Shown: piece by piece, positions 43,601 through 55,706 of the stretch
Position numbering within the stretch: position 1 is the stretch's first letter
How the letters are laid out: each line of letters opens with the position of its first letter
Source of the DNA: Ophiosphaerella korrae
Taxonomy: Eukaryota > Ascomycota > Dothideomycetes > Pleosporales > Phaeosphaeriaceae
Direction of reading: 5' to 3'
Assembly (NCBI GenBank): GCA_028456385.1
Contig: JALNQF010000095.1
Coordinates: forward strand, 1 to 64,000
DNA length: 64,000 bases
The notes under the pieces: generated by a model
Database searches by the model: none
Told to the model about the DNA's origin: nothing
The model's input: only the letters and a program-made list of their open reading frames with translations
Program-made: the position numbers and the translations under genes

Positions 43601-45659
43601 GGGATGCTACTTCGACAGCTTGCAGTACCAAGACACAGCCCGGCTGTAGCGCAAAGGCCGACGGAGTGCAGATGCCGGCAACGCCTGGCAAGAATCTGGC
43701 ATTCGATAAGGCTGCGCATGCTTGTATCTATGTATGGATAGTGAGAACCAGGGAAATTCCTACACATACTTGGAAGACGTACACTTACAATGAAGGATAG
43801 TAGCAGAACTCGCCTCTAGGGCACTCTGTGAAGCTACACCATGTAATTTTCGTGGTGCTTAAACTTCTTATCCGAGACTTGAGACGAATTAGGGTTAAGA
43901 TCTTGAGTGTGGCACTCTTGGCGAGCGGGCGAACAATTAGAATTGCTCTTCTTGATCAACAGTCTTGACAAAGTCTCGACATACTTCGGTGGTTTTATGC
44001 CATGAACAGCACTGTTACGATGTTGTGGCAGTTGGTTTGTGTGTAGGTAATCACGAGCCCTAATGTGCGGAGTGAAGAGAGTACAAGTCCTGAAATCCGA
44101 AGTGAGATCATGGTACAGTACGGCTAAATTTCTCGCACTGTTATTACCAGTCTCAGCATAGATAACTCCACCCAGTCTATCGATGAGGTCATGGCGGTTT
44201 CTACTAGTGTACCTGTGCAAGTCACGTGTGTATCTCCAAGGAACTATCTACCACTCTTTGAACCCCCTAAGGATGAATGAAAAAGTGACAATGAGAAGAC
44301 GTGCCTAATTTCCATGAGGCCATATCTACACTTCCTAAATGAGTTCAATTCGGGGTGCTTCACACGGTTGTTCATTACGATGCCTGGTGTGGCCTTATTC
44401 TCAATTATTGTTGCTATTGGGGTTTTTTTTGTTTTTTACTGTGTAATAGGGAGGTTAGGATATAAACACTCTCTAATGATGTCCTGCATCGCAGTTGCAA
44501 AACGTGATGAGTGCTATTTCCGTAGCCATGGTTTTTCGATGGGTACTTGTAGCCGAAATGAATCGGTGACGATTAACCACATTGAGATGCAGACTGTGCT
44601 TGAAGCGTCTAGCGCGAACCTGGCTTCTCCGCGCCCGAAATTCGGCCTTCATTTGTGCCATTAACTCGGCGTCCTGTAAGCGTGGCTGTTGTAGCATACT
44701 CAGCTTGACGTAAATCTGGGTCGAGCATCTCTAGCTGACGCCAAACGACTCAAATCCCAGAGCTACCTGGACATCTATGACGTAGGTGCTTCCTTTTCGC
44801 ACCTCTTTCTGTATTCTTCGCAATGTAAACGAAGTCTCTGGAGGACTTCCTATCCCAAAAGATGAGAATCATCTATGCTCCCGCCTTGTCTAGCATTGAG
44901 GTCTACGGGCGGCAGCAGTGCTACCGCCTCCAAGTTCTTCCAACATTATCGCCAATTGAATACTACCAGAAAAGGCAGTTCTTAGGTGGGGGATTTGACG
45001 AAGACGACACCCAAGCTGACTAAGAGCACGATGAATTTTACCAACTTGCGTCCTGCAGGTTTCGCTTATGACTTCTGATTGCAGCCTAGTCAATCAACTC
45101 TGCTTCTCTTTTATCAAAGTCCCGATGCAGTATAGCTTGCGCCCTCATGCCACCCCTGGTCCCGAACCGCTAGTGGTACTACCTTTCACGAGCCACTTGA
45201 GTACGAGAATAACAACACTAGCAAGCTGCCGCACTGCTGGACTGTGCTCCGGACGCGTGGGCCGAAAAAGATTTTGAAATTCCATGCCCGTCACTACGGC
45301 GTTATGCATGCACTCTTGCAGAAAGCCACACAGGGTCTTTGTGGCCGTTTATCGCGGGCACCACCAGACAGAACAATATCCCTGCTCAAGCTGCGCTTTC
45401 CATCCCAGCCTTGATTCGCTTGCGGACAACGCGCAACTTGCTCCCCATGTACATCACTGTATCTATAAGATCTTAAGTTGCCCACCGCTGCGTAAGCCGA
45501 TCTCCACCATATAAGCATCTTGCCTTCCACTGCTTCCGTATGCTTCGTAGTCATACCTGTAGCACGTTGCATCATATACTAGCTATTCAAGTGCGCTCCT
45601 AGCTCATACAAGATCCCCAGCAAATTTTCTCTCGAACCAACACATAACTAAGATTCGGA
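40660..45659. other. 5-kb gene-free stretch
   Basis: No frame on either strand shows a domain, a codon pattern or plausible exon chaining. The longest are 128 codons on the minus strand (43834-44220) and 139 codons on the minus strand (40739-41158). 41230-42540 is AT-rich. Small minus-strand fragments at 44473-44697 and 44890-45093 have helical protein-like composition and could be relics of a lost gene, but I cannot name one. The last about 200 bp form the promoter of the bZIP gene. Confidence 0.5.
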
Positions 45660-46441
45660 ATGGACTCCCAACCGTTTGATTACTGGATGGCCCAGGGTAA
45701 TTACATTATACCGTCACATCAGACGAGAGTGTTCGAGATGCCTCCGGATCTCTCCAAGGTCCCCAGCCTTAGTGGTTCGCCAGTACGCCTAACATGCGAT
45801 TTATTCGCTGTCCTATGACTAACTACGTCAAAGGTATCATCCACATATGACCACTTCCCCGCACCAATACATTCAGCCTACTATCCGCATATTGTCGACG
45901 AGCAAATGCAGTTTGGGCCATTCCCGATGCCCATGACCCCTTCAGATTTCGGCTCAGACCATGATAGCCCATATTGCAGTCCTCGCCCTCCACCACATGC
46001 AGAGCCTGCATTCTCGCCAGCCCACAGTTCTGCACCAACAGAGCGGACGCACACTACCTCAGGAGTAAGTTTGGATTCTTTTGCCTTCACGGAAGATGCA
46101 TATTGACAGAAGGGTAGCGCCGGCGAGCTCAAAATCGCGCTGCTCAACGCGCATTCCGTGAACGAAAAGAAAAACACGCCCGCGATCTCGAGTCCCAACT
46201 CTCAGCTTTGACCGACAAACACAACAAGCTCGAAGCCTCACATTCCGAACTCAATGCTGCATACAATAAGCTTAGAAAGACGATCGAGCTATTGACACAG
46301 GACGACGATACCGAAGGCGAAGACAAGGAAGGCAAAATTACCTGCCAAAGAAGCAGTAACTCGGAAACTCTCAGGAAACTCTTGGATATCCTACACGGCG
46401 AATTTAAGGGCATTTCACCTGTAAAAACTGAAAGTCCATAG
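45660..46441 (+). CDS. bZIP transcription factor (Yap/Pap1-like basic region)
   Basis: Three exons, 45660-45782, 45834-46064 and 46118-46441, with introns of 51 and 53 nt, all in phase 0, give 225 residues. The N-terminal 118 residues are Pro/Ser/Tyr-rich, as in an activation region. Exon 3 opens exactly at the basic region RRRAQNRAAQRAFRERKEKH, which carries the NxxAQxxFR signature of the fungal Yap/Pap1 class. A leucine zipper follows (LESQLSALTDKHNKLEASHS, ELNAAYNKLRKTIELL). The acceptor GGGTAG is required because the preceding TAG would otherwise stop the frame. The C-terminus is acidic and lacks the cysteine-rich domain of redox-sensing Yap1, so it is a small Yap-like factor of unknown targets. 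Nuclear DNA-binding is inferred. Confidence 0.85.
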
Positions 46442-48794
46442 GCAAGAAACTTGGCGACCTTTCTTGCTATTTGACTACCACAATTTTTTGCATTCGCATT
46501 TCACTTTTTAATTTCTGTTCATACTCCCTTGTGTCTTGCTCTAAGAGTTTTATATCATGTCTTTGGAATTTTTGGCGTTTCATGACATGGTTTTCCACAG
46601 ATCATGTATGTTGTCCATATTTCTAGAACATTCCTGTCTAGTCCCTTCGATGGGATATGAGTTATGACCGTTATTACGATTTAGTTTCGCTGAAAGTTGC
46701 GTACCCGCAGCCATCGGTTCCTACCCTTAAAAGGCTTATGTTTACAAAGTAGCCAAGAGTGCTGTAGAGATCATCTACTACCATGTTTATCCACTCAACG
46801 ATATGTTATGCGCATTGATTATATCACATTATTATTTTGGTTTTCTAATTGGATCGGATGAGCCTAGGCTTTCAGAATTGGTCGTTCATGTCGGTATCCA
46901 TGGGAACGTCTATTATTCCACCAATTGGTGTGGGACAGAGCTTTGAAACATTGGCACTAATTCTGGATCGCTGTGGAGCATATTGAATCACCATGAAACC
47001 CTTATAAGACTCAGGCACATACAACCACAAGTAATATGCTTCAAAGCGAGCAGGTGACTAAAAATTTAATCATCATTGCTACTTCTTGGGACTGGTGAAT
47101 TTGACGCCGCAGTCTTGTCGGTTTGCTCACTTGGACGGCTCAAACAATCCCCTTTAAATCATTCATCCGCGGCTAACGCTAGCCGAAGGGCGCTCTTGCC
47201 CGGACGATACCTAGGTAATCCATTCCAACCAACCAGCCAACCAATGCCTGCGAGTCGATCAGGCCACATTTAAGCATGTCCGAGTTGTTTCTATTGTAAC
47301 GTAAGGCAATGCCCATTTAGATCCTGAGCATTATTAGTGTACTAGGTGTCGCTATTCTCATTCTAAATAAAACGATTGCTGCAAGCTAGCACAAGCGCTA
47401 GTTTGACCAGAAGTGGCTAGGTATTGTGGGGGCAAGGCGGTTAGAATGCCCTTCGTAGTCTAATTATACTGGCGTACCTGACAAGGTTAATGTGCCCCAT
47501 GTGCAAGTGTAGCTTTTGGTTAGGCACATGTCAGTTACCAGTAGCCTGGACAATCTATATTGGTAAACGCCAATTCAAATATACTTGTGTAGAATGAGAC
47601 TTCTGACCGCTAATTACGGGACGCATAATACTTCAAAGAAGTTAGTTACCCGTCCGAACCCCTGTAACGCATGGAATGATCTATGGAAACCTAAGAAAAG
47701 CCACAAGCGTATCCTCATCCCTCACCGGGTACCACACGACCCAAACAGGTCATCAAATTGCTTGCTTTTCGACGTTAATAACGAATGAGAGTGCTGCCTA
47801 AATAACTTTCTTGATATCAAACGAATGACGCACACGGGTAAAAATATTACCTAGGTATGTCGACTGTGCTAAATCCACAATGCGGCTGAAGGCTGAAAAT
47901 TATGAGGCTCGCTTGCGCCTGGGCCACGTTGGTTCTTGAACCCAAAAATAGCCACGCGCAACATACTCGCTATTAATTGTGGAATCAGGGAAGGTCGCAT
48001 CGAGGTTGGCGCTCTGCCGCATGGTTGCCATGTTTTGAAACTTCAAGCGAGGCTCGACGTAAGCTTGACAGCAAAATTCTGACCAGCATAAACCCATAGA
48101 TGCAATCATATCCTAAAATAGGATCTTAACAAGTTTGCTGAAGCATTGCCTAAGCTACAGCGACACAATGACGGTGCCAGGTAATGCCCAGGTGCAATGC
48201 GGTATCGAAAGGTTCGGGAAACTTGATCACGTATTGCGCTATGATATTACATAGGAATCAAGTCATTACTTTAGAGTAATCAACGCAACTTTCGAGGTAC
48301 GCCGCTCTCGCTCTCGCTTTAATTACAGAGAAGGGGCCTCCGGTGGCCGTTATGTTTTTAAACGGAAAGGCACTTACTAGGCATCAGCTAAAAAGTTATA
48401 TTACGAGGAAACTAAGAATCGGATACAAAGTCAAAGCGCAATAAATAGGGTGGTTGATCAAATTTTGCTTATGGCAAGTCAAGATACTCTGATAGCAGTA
48501 ATTTTTAGCAGTTATCAAATATTGAGTCAATGCTGCGTAGATGACTCGATAGTGATTTTAATGTAGATGCAGACCGAACATAAAAAATGGTAAAGCAACT
48601 TTGGTAGAGTCACCGCTTAGCCGGCGTGTATTGAACGATTGCTCTGCCATGCCTAGGCATAACTAATTGTTGACATGTAATTCTCTTCAATCGTCTATAC
48701 CGGCATAAGGCATCGTAACTCCTCTTTTAGGCTACTGCAGATCTCCTATGAGGACTAGCAGAATCAAATTTGAGACTAGCTAAACATGTTTTCC
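46442..48794. other. Intergenic, 2.4 kb
   Basis: Only short frames (up to 69 codons) occur, without motifs. There are no repeats of note and no RNA gene I can support. Confidence 0.55.
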
Positions 48795-49256
48795 TTAGCA
48801 AGCAATATTTCTAGCAAACGCCCCCGTAGCCTGCCCATCTGGCGCATTGACGAAATCACTACTCGCTAAGGCCCTATCAAAAAGTAAACAGCCGGTTGAA
48901 AGCTGCCCCTCTGCTGAACCAAGATATCCTGTTGGTATAATGAGGTTCTCAGCCCAGAAAGCTGCCTTGCATTCGATATGGTAACCGTAGCCATAGCATT
49001 GCCGAAGGCACTGCTCCGCCATCGCGGTCATGTTCGTAGAGAATGAGGGATAGTATGCGCTGTAAAGTAGGGCATCGGCGACGGAGTGTGCGGGTACGAA
49101 TGGAAAGGGTGACGAGGCTGGCAACGGGTTCGTGATAGAACAAGTCGATGGTATTGGCACAATGGCTGGGCCACCTGCGCGAGGGATGACATTGGAATTG
49201 ACGATAAAGATGCTACTAGCAATCATAACGACTGTTGCTATCGAACAGAGATGCAT
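48795..49256 (-). CDS. Small secreted cysteine-rich protein (effector-like)
   Basis: This is an intronless 153-residue frame. Residues 1-21 form a signal peptide (SIATVVMIASSIFIVNS). The mature part has six cysteines (39, 83, 87, 96, 123, 153), an even number fitting three disulfides, with the last at the C-terminus. The spacing CLRQCYGYGYHIEC followed by GCLLFDRAL recalls small PAN/apple-like extracellular modules. There is one N-glycosylation sequon (NMT at about residue 75). Secretion, size and cysteine content fit a candidate effector or cell-wall-associated protein. No known effector is recognised. It is isolated between two gene-poor stretches. Confidence 0.75.
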   Translation of the reverse strand: MHLCSIATVVMIASSIFIVNSNVIPRAGGPAIVPIPSTCSITNPLPASSPFPFVPAHSVADALLYSAYYPSFSTNMTAMAEQCLRQCYGYGYHIECKAAFWAENLIIPTGYLGSAEGQLSTGCLLFDRALASSDFVNAPDGQATGAFARNIAC

Positions 49257-50617
49257 TGTGGTTGGAGCCTTTGTTTCGACTTCGGGGGATTTGGTAGTTA
49301 AATCGAGGTACCCAGGTACCTAGGTAGTGAGTGTTGGTAGATACCTCAACTATGTTTCAATTTAAGGGAAGAGAGACCTAAGTTTGGTAGCGTGTCGCAA
49401 TATATTCGATTGTGAAGGGGTTACCTAGGTATGCTAGGGTTTGGTTGTCAGTTGTCAGCTGTCAGCTGTCAGCCGTCAGCCACAGCGAGATCCGAGCAAC
49501 CTGGGAACCCGTGGGTACTAAAAATTTACTTCAGCGACATCACTTTCACCAACTTATCGCACCGTAACAGCTGCATCACAACTAGATACCACAAAACGGG
49601 AAAATGATGTAAAAACAGTGTCGGCGTTGCCACCATGAGAGACCCGCGGACAGTCACAACTGTGGTTCACGTTTCAAACAGATTACTATGAGGGTGAGCT
49701 TAGACATGATTGATTGACGAACAATCCGCGAAGATAAAATATCACTGTCGCGATATCTGTTGTCATGAACGTTAATCATAGTGAGGTATGAAAGCGTCAA
49801 GCAGTTGGCGTTGAGCTGGGTTTTAGATATAATCATAATCGTCACATCGTAACGGATACGTAATAGATATAGGGCAGTTTTTGCATAATATCAACCATTT
49901 TACAAAACAAGGTCACTTAAAGAGAGTGCGAACTTTAAGTTCAAGGTCAAGCGAAACCCAGTGTATAACAATACCTCAGAACGAACCAGGACGAATACTG
50001 AATCTTGGAAAGATATTAATTACATTACCTAATTAGAACCACTATATATTATGGCTACGGAGCCTCTGAGCTTGAACTCTAGTTTGTGGTCATATCTAGT
50101 CAAATTTACTGGTTGAATGGATTGGCTCAATCAAGTGGCACGCTCGATTCGGCTGTTGGATATTTGGAGAAAAGAAAATGTTGTAAGCTATGTAATAAAG
50201 ATGACAAAATAGACGTAGATTCAAGTGGCGAAAGAACGAGTTGTAAATGCGACACTAGAGTAACGAGCACTCATCAAGGCAATATCAAGGGCTTGTGCGA
50301 CAGCTATAGTCAACAAGATTGCGTGTTGACAGTTCAAAGATGAATCAGTGAAGACTATTTGGTTCCCCGTTAAATCGACAAAGCATTGTAATATAAAGGA
50401 CACTGCAAGAATGTATATTGATAATTGACAAACTAATGGCCAGCTTGAAAACCGTTCCTTCAGCTATATTATCTTATAAATGTCCACCAATTATTATGAT
50501 ACTCGATTTATTTTAAAAAGAGTATGTTGTGGGCTAGGGAACGATTCCCAAGAAAATGGAAAGCAGAAATCTCCTTATGCTTGTAATCGATACGTTCGAA
50601 ACCGCAAGCAAAAGCAA
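49257..50617. other. Intergenic, 1.4 kb
   Basis: No supported gene. It includes the 7-bp tandem repeat at 49444-49478 and an AT-rich part at 49830-50080. Confidence 0.55.
49444..49478. repeat. Tandem 7-bp repeat, five copies of GYYGTCA
   Basis: Five head-to-tail units (GTTGTCA twice, GCTGTCA twice, GCCGTCA) lie about 190 bp upstream of the secreted-protein gene on the minus strand. Confidence 0.85.
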
Positions 50618-52431
50618 CTACGAACCACGTTGCTTGAGTTTCTTGCCAACCAAAAAGCCGACAGGATACTGTACAACATCTGCAGGCGGTGCGTTGCTCT
50701 CTCCGGTGGGCACTGACTCAGGTGCAGGGCTTGGTTCATTCCCCGAATTCTCCTCTTGGTTGGATGTCTCCTCAGATGCAGCTTCATCGGCAGATCCAGT
50801 ACTCTCCTCAACTGGAGCTGCGACCGGTGCCTCAGGCTGTGCTGGCTCCTTGGGCTTTTCTTCCACTGCAGCTGCAGGTGGGGTTGAGGCAGGCTTGCTA
50901 GCCGCGGATGTAGAACTAGCAGCTTGCACTGTAGATGAAGCAGCGGAAGGGACCATAGGCTTGGGTGTGCTGAGAGCCTCATTTTCACTCTTAGGGGCAG
51001 ATAAAGAAGGCTGGGTGGGCCGGGCTGCGGCGGGAGTTTCCACAACAGAGGATGTTGTCGGGGAAGTGGGGCTCTTAGCAACAGTGGATTTGACATTACC
51101 GTTCACGAGTTGAAAGCTTTCAGAGACCGTCGGTGCTGGTGAGTGAATGGAGGTGGTGTTGGCGGCCGCTGGTGGAGCTGCTGGTGGAGCGGCGGGGGCA
51201 GATGGATGGCTCATAGCAGGTGGAGCAGCAGGAGCGGCAGGAGCAGGTGGATGAACAGCCGCTGCTGAAGTTACATGAGCGGCGGTTGTGCTGACAACAT
51301 GGGTGACTACGGTTGTCGTAGTACTAGATTTCGTAGCCTCGGATACTACCGCGGCGGCAGGAGACGACGTGTGTCCAACGGCGGCACTCGTTACCATCGG
51401 AGCGGGCGGAGGAGCGACATGAGCTGAAGATGCTGCAGGTGGCGGTGGTGGCATTGCGGCTGCGATTGATTGTCTTTCTTTTTCCTGATGCATTTTTTCT
51501 GGACGGGAGTTAATCCTTAATTTCTTTGCGCATTTCGAAAGGGTGCTTACCCATCTCATCAGCAGCTTTTTTATGCTCCTCAGCCTTCTTCTGTTCCTCA
51601 GCGGCGTGCATGGCCTATGCAGGTTAGCGTATTTTGTAGAAATTGGTTGAGAGAATAATGTACCTCCATCTCCTTTGCCTTCCGCTGGTGCTCCTCATTC
51701 TTTGCCTGTTCTTGCGCTACATGCATCGCCTTATTTAACAGTTAGAAACTTGTGCAAATAGGACAGAAGTTGGGAAGAAAGGAAGCTCACCTCCATCTCC
51801 TTGGCTTTCTTTTGATCCTCTTCAGCCTTTGCTTGCTCATTAGCAGCATGCATCGCCTCCATTTCTTTGGCCTTCTTTTGGTCTTCCGCGGCTTTAGCTT
51901 GCTCATTTGCAGCATGCATCGCCTCCATCTCTTTGGCCTTCTTTTGGTCTTCCGCAGCTTTAGCTTGCTCGTTTGCAGCATGCATCGCCTCCGTCTCTTT
52001 GGCCTTCTTTTGGTCTTCCGCAGCTTTCGCCTGTTCCTGTTCGGCATGCATCTTTTCCATTGCTGCAGCAGCTAGAGTGACTCGTTAGGACAGGGGCAAT
52101 GAAAAATATAATAAGCACGTTTACCTTCTTGGTGAGCTTTCGCCTCGGCCTCCGCTTTTGCAGCATGCTCCGCTTCCATCAGATCTGCAGCTTTTTTATG
52201 CTCCTCGTCTGCCAGACGTTGCTTTTCGGCATTGGGGTCCACCGGGGCGGCTGCTGGCGAAGCTGCTGGAGCGATTGCTGGAGCAGGTTCGGCAGCAGGC
52301 TCCGTTCGAGGCTCATAGGGAGCGTGTACTAGATCGTTACTTCGTGTGTCGAGATTAAGGGCCCTTGGTATCGGCCCAGCGGAAACAACGGCCGCAGATA
52401 GTAGAGCAACTAAAGGATAGATAGTCTTCAT
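50618..52431 (-). CDS. Secreted Ala/Pro-rich protein with 22-residue tandem repeats
   Basis: Five exons, 52431-52125, 52071-51791, 51729-51664, 51614-51551 and 51498-50618, with introns of 53, 61, 49 and 52 nt, give 532 residues. The signal peptide is MKTIYPLVALLSAAVVSAGP. A Pro/Ala linker leads to about seven charged, coiled-coil-like units of the form AMHAANEQAKAAEDQKKAKE plus ME. The C-terminal about 290 residues are low-complexity Ala/Pro/Ser/Thr (mucin-like, likely O-glycosylated) and end with KKLKQRGS. There is no membrane anchor or GPI signal. Exon 3 (66 nt) is exactly one repeat unit and exon 4 (64 nt) nearly one. It may be a cell-wall or surface protein; no family is recognised. Confidence 0.82.
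51791..52054 (-). repeat. Tandem array of 66-bp units (four copies)
   Basis: Units lie at 52054-51989, 51988-51923, 51922-51857 and 51856-51791 inside exon 2 of the secreted repeat protein. The last three are nearly identical. Diverged single copies form exon 3 (51729-51664) and exon 4 (51614-51551). Confidence 0.92.
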
Positions 52432-53458
52432 TATGCCGATAAATCCAAATTTATGAAAGGAAAAACGGCAGGGGCGGGTGGCTGTGTCTATGAGTATCAG
52501 GTTCAAGAAAGAAAGGAAGAAGAGCGCAGCTCAACAAATTAAGAATTAGTGCTCGGCACTGATGAAAAGAATGTACAGAAACGACCTGTATGAAGATAAA
52601 AAGTGTTTCCGGTGCGGGCAGTAGTCCTATATACTTCGGCGCGTTGCATAGCCGTTCATTCCGTAGGGCGATCATCACAAAAGCAAACACCCCATCCGAG
52701 TTCCGTGGGTTCTTGGAAGTGTTTGAAAAGCAGGGGATGACGTGAAGTTGGCCGAGTAATGGCAGCCTCGAGACGGTTAGGCGCCTAGGCAGGACTCGAA
52801 GGATGGGAAACCCCCGCTCATCTCTGACGGCAACAGATAGCAGGAAGTCGTTCGGGCCGCTAGCGACAGCTCTAGACAGGAACACGCTTAAGTGCAAGGT
52901 CTTGTAGGTGGTAGGGGCTGCAGCATCCTGACCAGGAGGGCGGATGTTGGCAGACTGAAAGTGGAACAAGCGAAGTAGAAGTGGGCGGTGCCTGGCTTGG
53001 CCTAACAGTGCCTGTCGGAGAGTCTGTAACAGACTGCCACAGGAGTATTAACAAGCGTGGAGGTACTCTTGAAGAGATTGCTGAGGAACATGCGTGTTGG
53101 GGACATGAAGCGGGTGAGGTTTCAGGATGGTGAAATAGGGAATTTGGTGGAGATGTTGTAGCGCGCATTGTCGTGAGAAAGGAACGCGATGCCCTCGGAA
53201 CACGTATGTGATCTGATCTGATCTGATCTGACCTAATGACAGAGACAGATTAACGGTAACAGTGACAGTGACACAGACAGGTCGTCTTGCCGTCTTGTCG
53301 TTGTTAGAGTGTTGGGAGGTTGGTGGACCTGCATTGGTGGCGCACAGGCCACTGCTTATCTCAATCCAATCCCTGCATCACGATGAATAATTTTGGGCAT
53401 GGCCACCAGATCATACGCGCACGCTTTGCATAATAATCAACCGAACCAAACCACTGCC
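52432..53458. other. Intergenic between divergent genes
   Basis: This is a 1-kb promoter region. A 172-codon minus-strand frame (52451-52969) overlaps the leader of the secreted gene and is not supported. A pyrimidine/purine-balanced repeat lies at 53211-53230. Confidence 0.55.
53211..53230. repeat. (ATCTG)4 microsatellite
   Basis: Four perfect pentanucleotide copies lie about 230 bp upstream of the tRNA-guanine transglycosylase start. Confidence 0.9.
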
Positions 53459-55043
53459 ATGGCGCCCGTCTCCATGCCGGCGGCACTCTCTTTTGAGCTC
53501 CTGGGAAAGTGTTCGGTATGTATCATTTTGGCATGCTCCCAGTAAAAACCGCCCCTCATGACTTATATCTCCGTTGCAGGTCACCAAAGCACGCGCGGCA
53601 ACACTCCATTTGCCCCATGGGCCTGTGCCACTGCCCATCTTCATGCCCGTGGCGACGCAGGCTTCACTCAAGGGCCTCACTCCTGACCAGCTTGAGAGCC
53701 AAGGTTGCCGACTTTGTTTGAACAATACATATCATCTGTAGGCCGATAAGATCATCATGACTATAACTAAGCCTCCTGACACGAGAGAGAGGCCTCAAAC
53801 CAGGACAAGCTACGCTAGACGCCATTGGCGGTGCACACAAGCTCCAATCATGGCCACATAACATACTTACAGGTACACCCCCGTGACTATACCGCGCCTG
53901 GAATTGAGGCTGACAGTGTATTGTAGATAGTGGCGGGTCAGTCAGACCTCATGTCCCCTTCATATTTTCTCTTGGCCCTTTCTAGTCATTCATGGAGCTG
54001 ACCTAATGCTGCGGACAGCTTCCAGATGGTGTCGCTGCTCAAGCTCGCCAAAGTCACCGAGGAAGGGGTGCGCTTCTTGAGCCCACATGATGCTTCCCCC
54101 ATGTTGCTCACTCCGGAACACTCTATTTCCCTCCAAAATTCCATCGGCTCCGATATCATCATGCAGCTCGACGACGTCATCGCGACTACGTCACCCGATC
54201 TCGCCCGCATCAAGGAAGCCATGGAGCGTTCCGTCCGCTGGCTCGACCGCTGCATACAAGCCCACAAAAACCCCGACCGACAGAACCTCTTCTGTATCAT
54301 CCAAGGCGGTCTTGACTTAGATCTGAGGAGGCAGTGTACCCTTGAGATGGTCGCAAGGGACACACCAGGTATTGCGATTGGGGGCCTTTCTGGCGGCGAA
54401 GCTAAAGACGAATACTGCAAAGTTGTTGATGCTTGTACCCATCTTTTGCCAGAAAAGAAACCTCGATACGTCATGGGCGTGGTATGCTTCATCAACCATA
54501 TTAGCACCAATCGCAATGCTGACTACCACAGGGCTATCCTGAGGATCTAATTGTCTCAGTGGCTCTCGGCGCAGACATGTTTGACTGCGTGTGGCCGACT
54601 AGAACTGCTGTAAGTCCTTCTTTAGTGCTGTTGCATAGTATCCGCATCTAATTCACCCCCAGCGATTCGGTAATGCCATTACTTCCGCTGGTGTGCTCAA
54701 TATACGCAATGCCGTATATGCCCAAGATTTTGGACCCATCGAAGAAGGCTGTCAATGCACATGCTGTCAGCCTTCGACAGAGGGTGGTCTGGGTATCACT
54801 CGAGCGTATATCTACCATGTCACCGCTAAGGAGACGGCTGGTGCCCATCTTCTAACTATGCATAATGTGCACTATCAGCTAAACCTAATGCGACTAGCAC
54901 GTGAAGCTATCCTGGAAGACCGCTATCCGCGGTTTGTCAAAGATTTCTTTGGGAAGCTCTATGCCAATCAGAAGGAGAAATACCCAGAGTGGGCAGTCAA
55001 TGCCCTAAGAGGCGTTGGTCTTGATCTACTTAGCGACTCTTAG
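53459..55043 (+). CDS. Queuine tRNA-ribosyltransferase catalytic subunit (TGT/QTRT1)
   Basis: Seven exons, 53459-53515, 53580-53737, 53790-53872, 53927-53936, 54019-54481, 54532-54609 and 54663-55043, give 409 residues (human QTRT1 has 403). Exon 4 is only 10 nt; with its neighbours it encodes the DSGGFQ motif holding a conserved active-site Asp. Further landmarks are [57 protein letters not shown], and the nucleophile-bearing [20 protein letters not shown]. The zinc cluster is GCQCTCC followed by YHV. The enzyme exchanges guanine for queuine at position 34 of GUN-anticodon tRNAs, in eukaryotes as a dimer with QTRT2. Fungi cannot make queuine, so it would depend on salvage. Saccharomyces lacks this gene. 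Confidence 0.93.
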
Positions 55044-55706
55044 ATTGTAAACGTACCGAAATTAGTTTGGCCCCGTGTCTAGATCCTTGGTTAGGCATGC
55101 ATTGATACCTTCCACATGCTTGTGTTTGATAGGTAGTAAATTCTTTGAATGAGTGGAACCAGTTGAAGTCAGCCTGAAAAGAGCACTCAGATATCATTCC
55201 TTCTTGCAGCTGGCTGTATGCTGAAAGTTCGGTTTAGAATCTTGCCTGCCGGACTGGTTGTCAGATGCCCAGGTGACCTCGGGAGCGCCCGGAAATACCT
55301 AGGCAACAAATTGCCGAAGCGATCTGACGGCCAAACACCACGATTCGCGTTGGCAATCATGATTGCGACCATCACATTGAACGACTCGCTCTGCTTAGTG
55401 CCACGTAACCACATCCATTCATTCTCTTTCAATTCAAAGCGCCGGTATCCGCGGCGCCCGTTGAACGGATCCGTACATATAGATGACGTCATGTAACCAC
55501 GCTCTGGGCATCGAAAGTATTGAGTTCATAATGGACTTTACTGAAATTCAGTTTATAATGTCGTTCACCCAAATTTTTGAAAAGCTGAATTGTCCAGCTG
55601 CGCAAATGCGAAATCACACATCTGTTGACATAAAGCTTTTGTGATTGATTCGACAGTCACACTGACTACCTCGTGCTGACGCCTATCTCCTGCTGCAGCA
55701 AAAAAA
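55044..55706. other. Intergenic, 0.66 kb
   Basis: No supported gene. It forms the 3' flank of the TGT gene and the promoter of the FAD monooxygenase. Confidence 0.55.

Noticed and set aside
52451..52969. 172-codon minus-strand open frame
   Set aside because: It overlaps the leader and signal-peptide region of the secreted repeat gene in another frame, and it has no motif or plausible start context.
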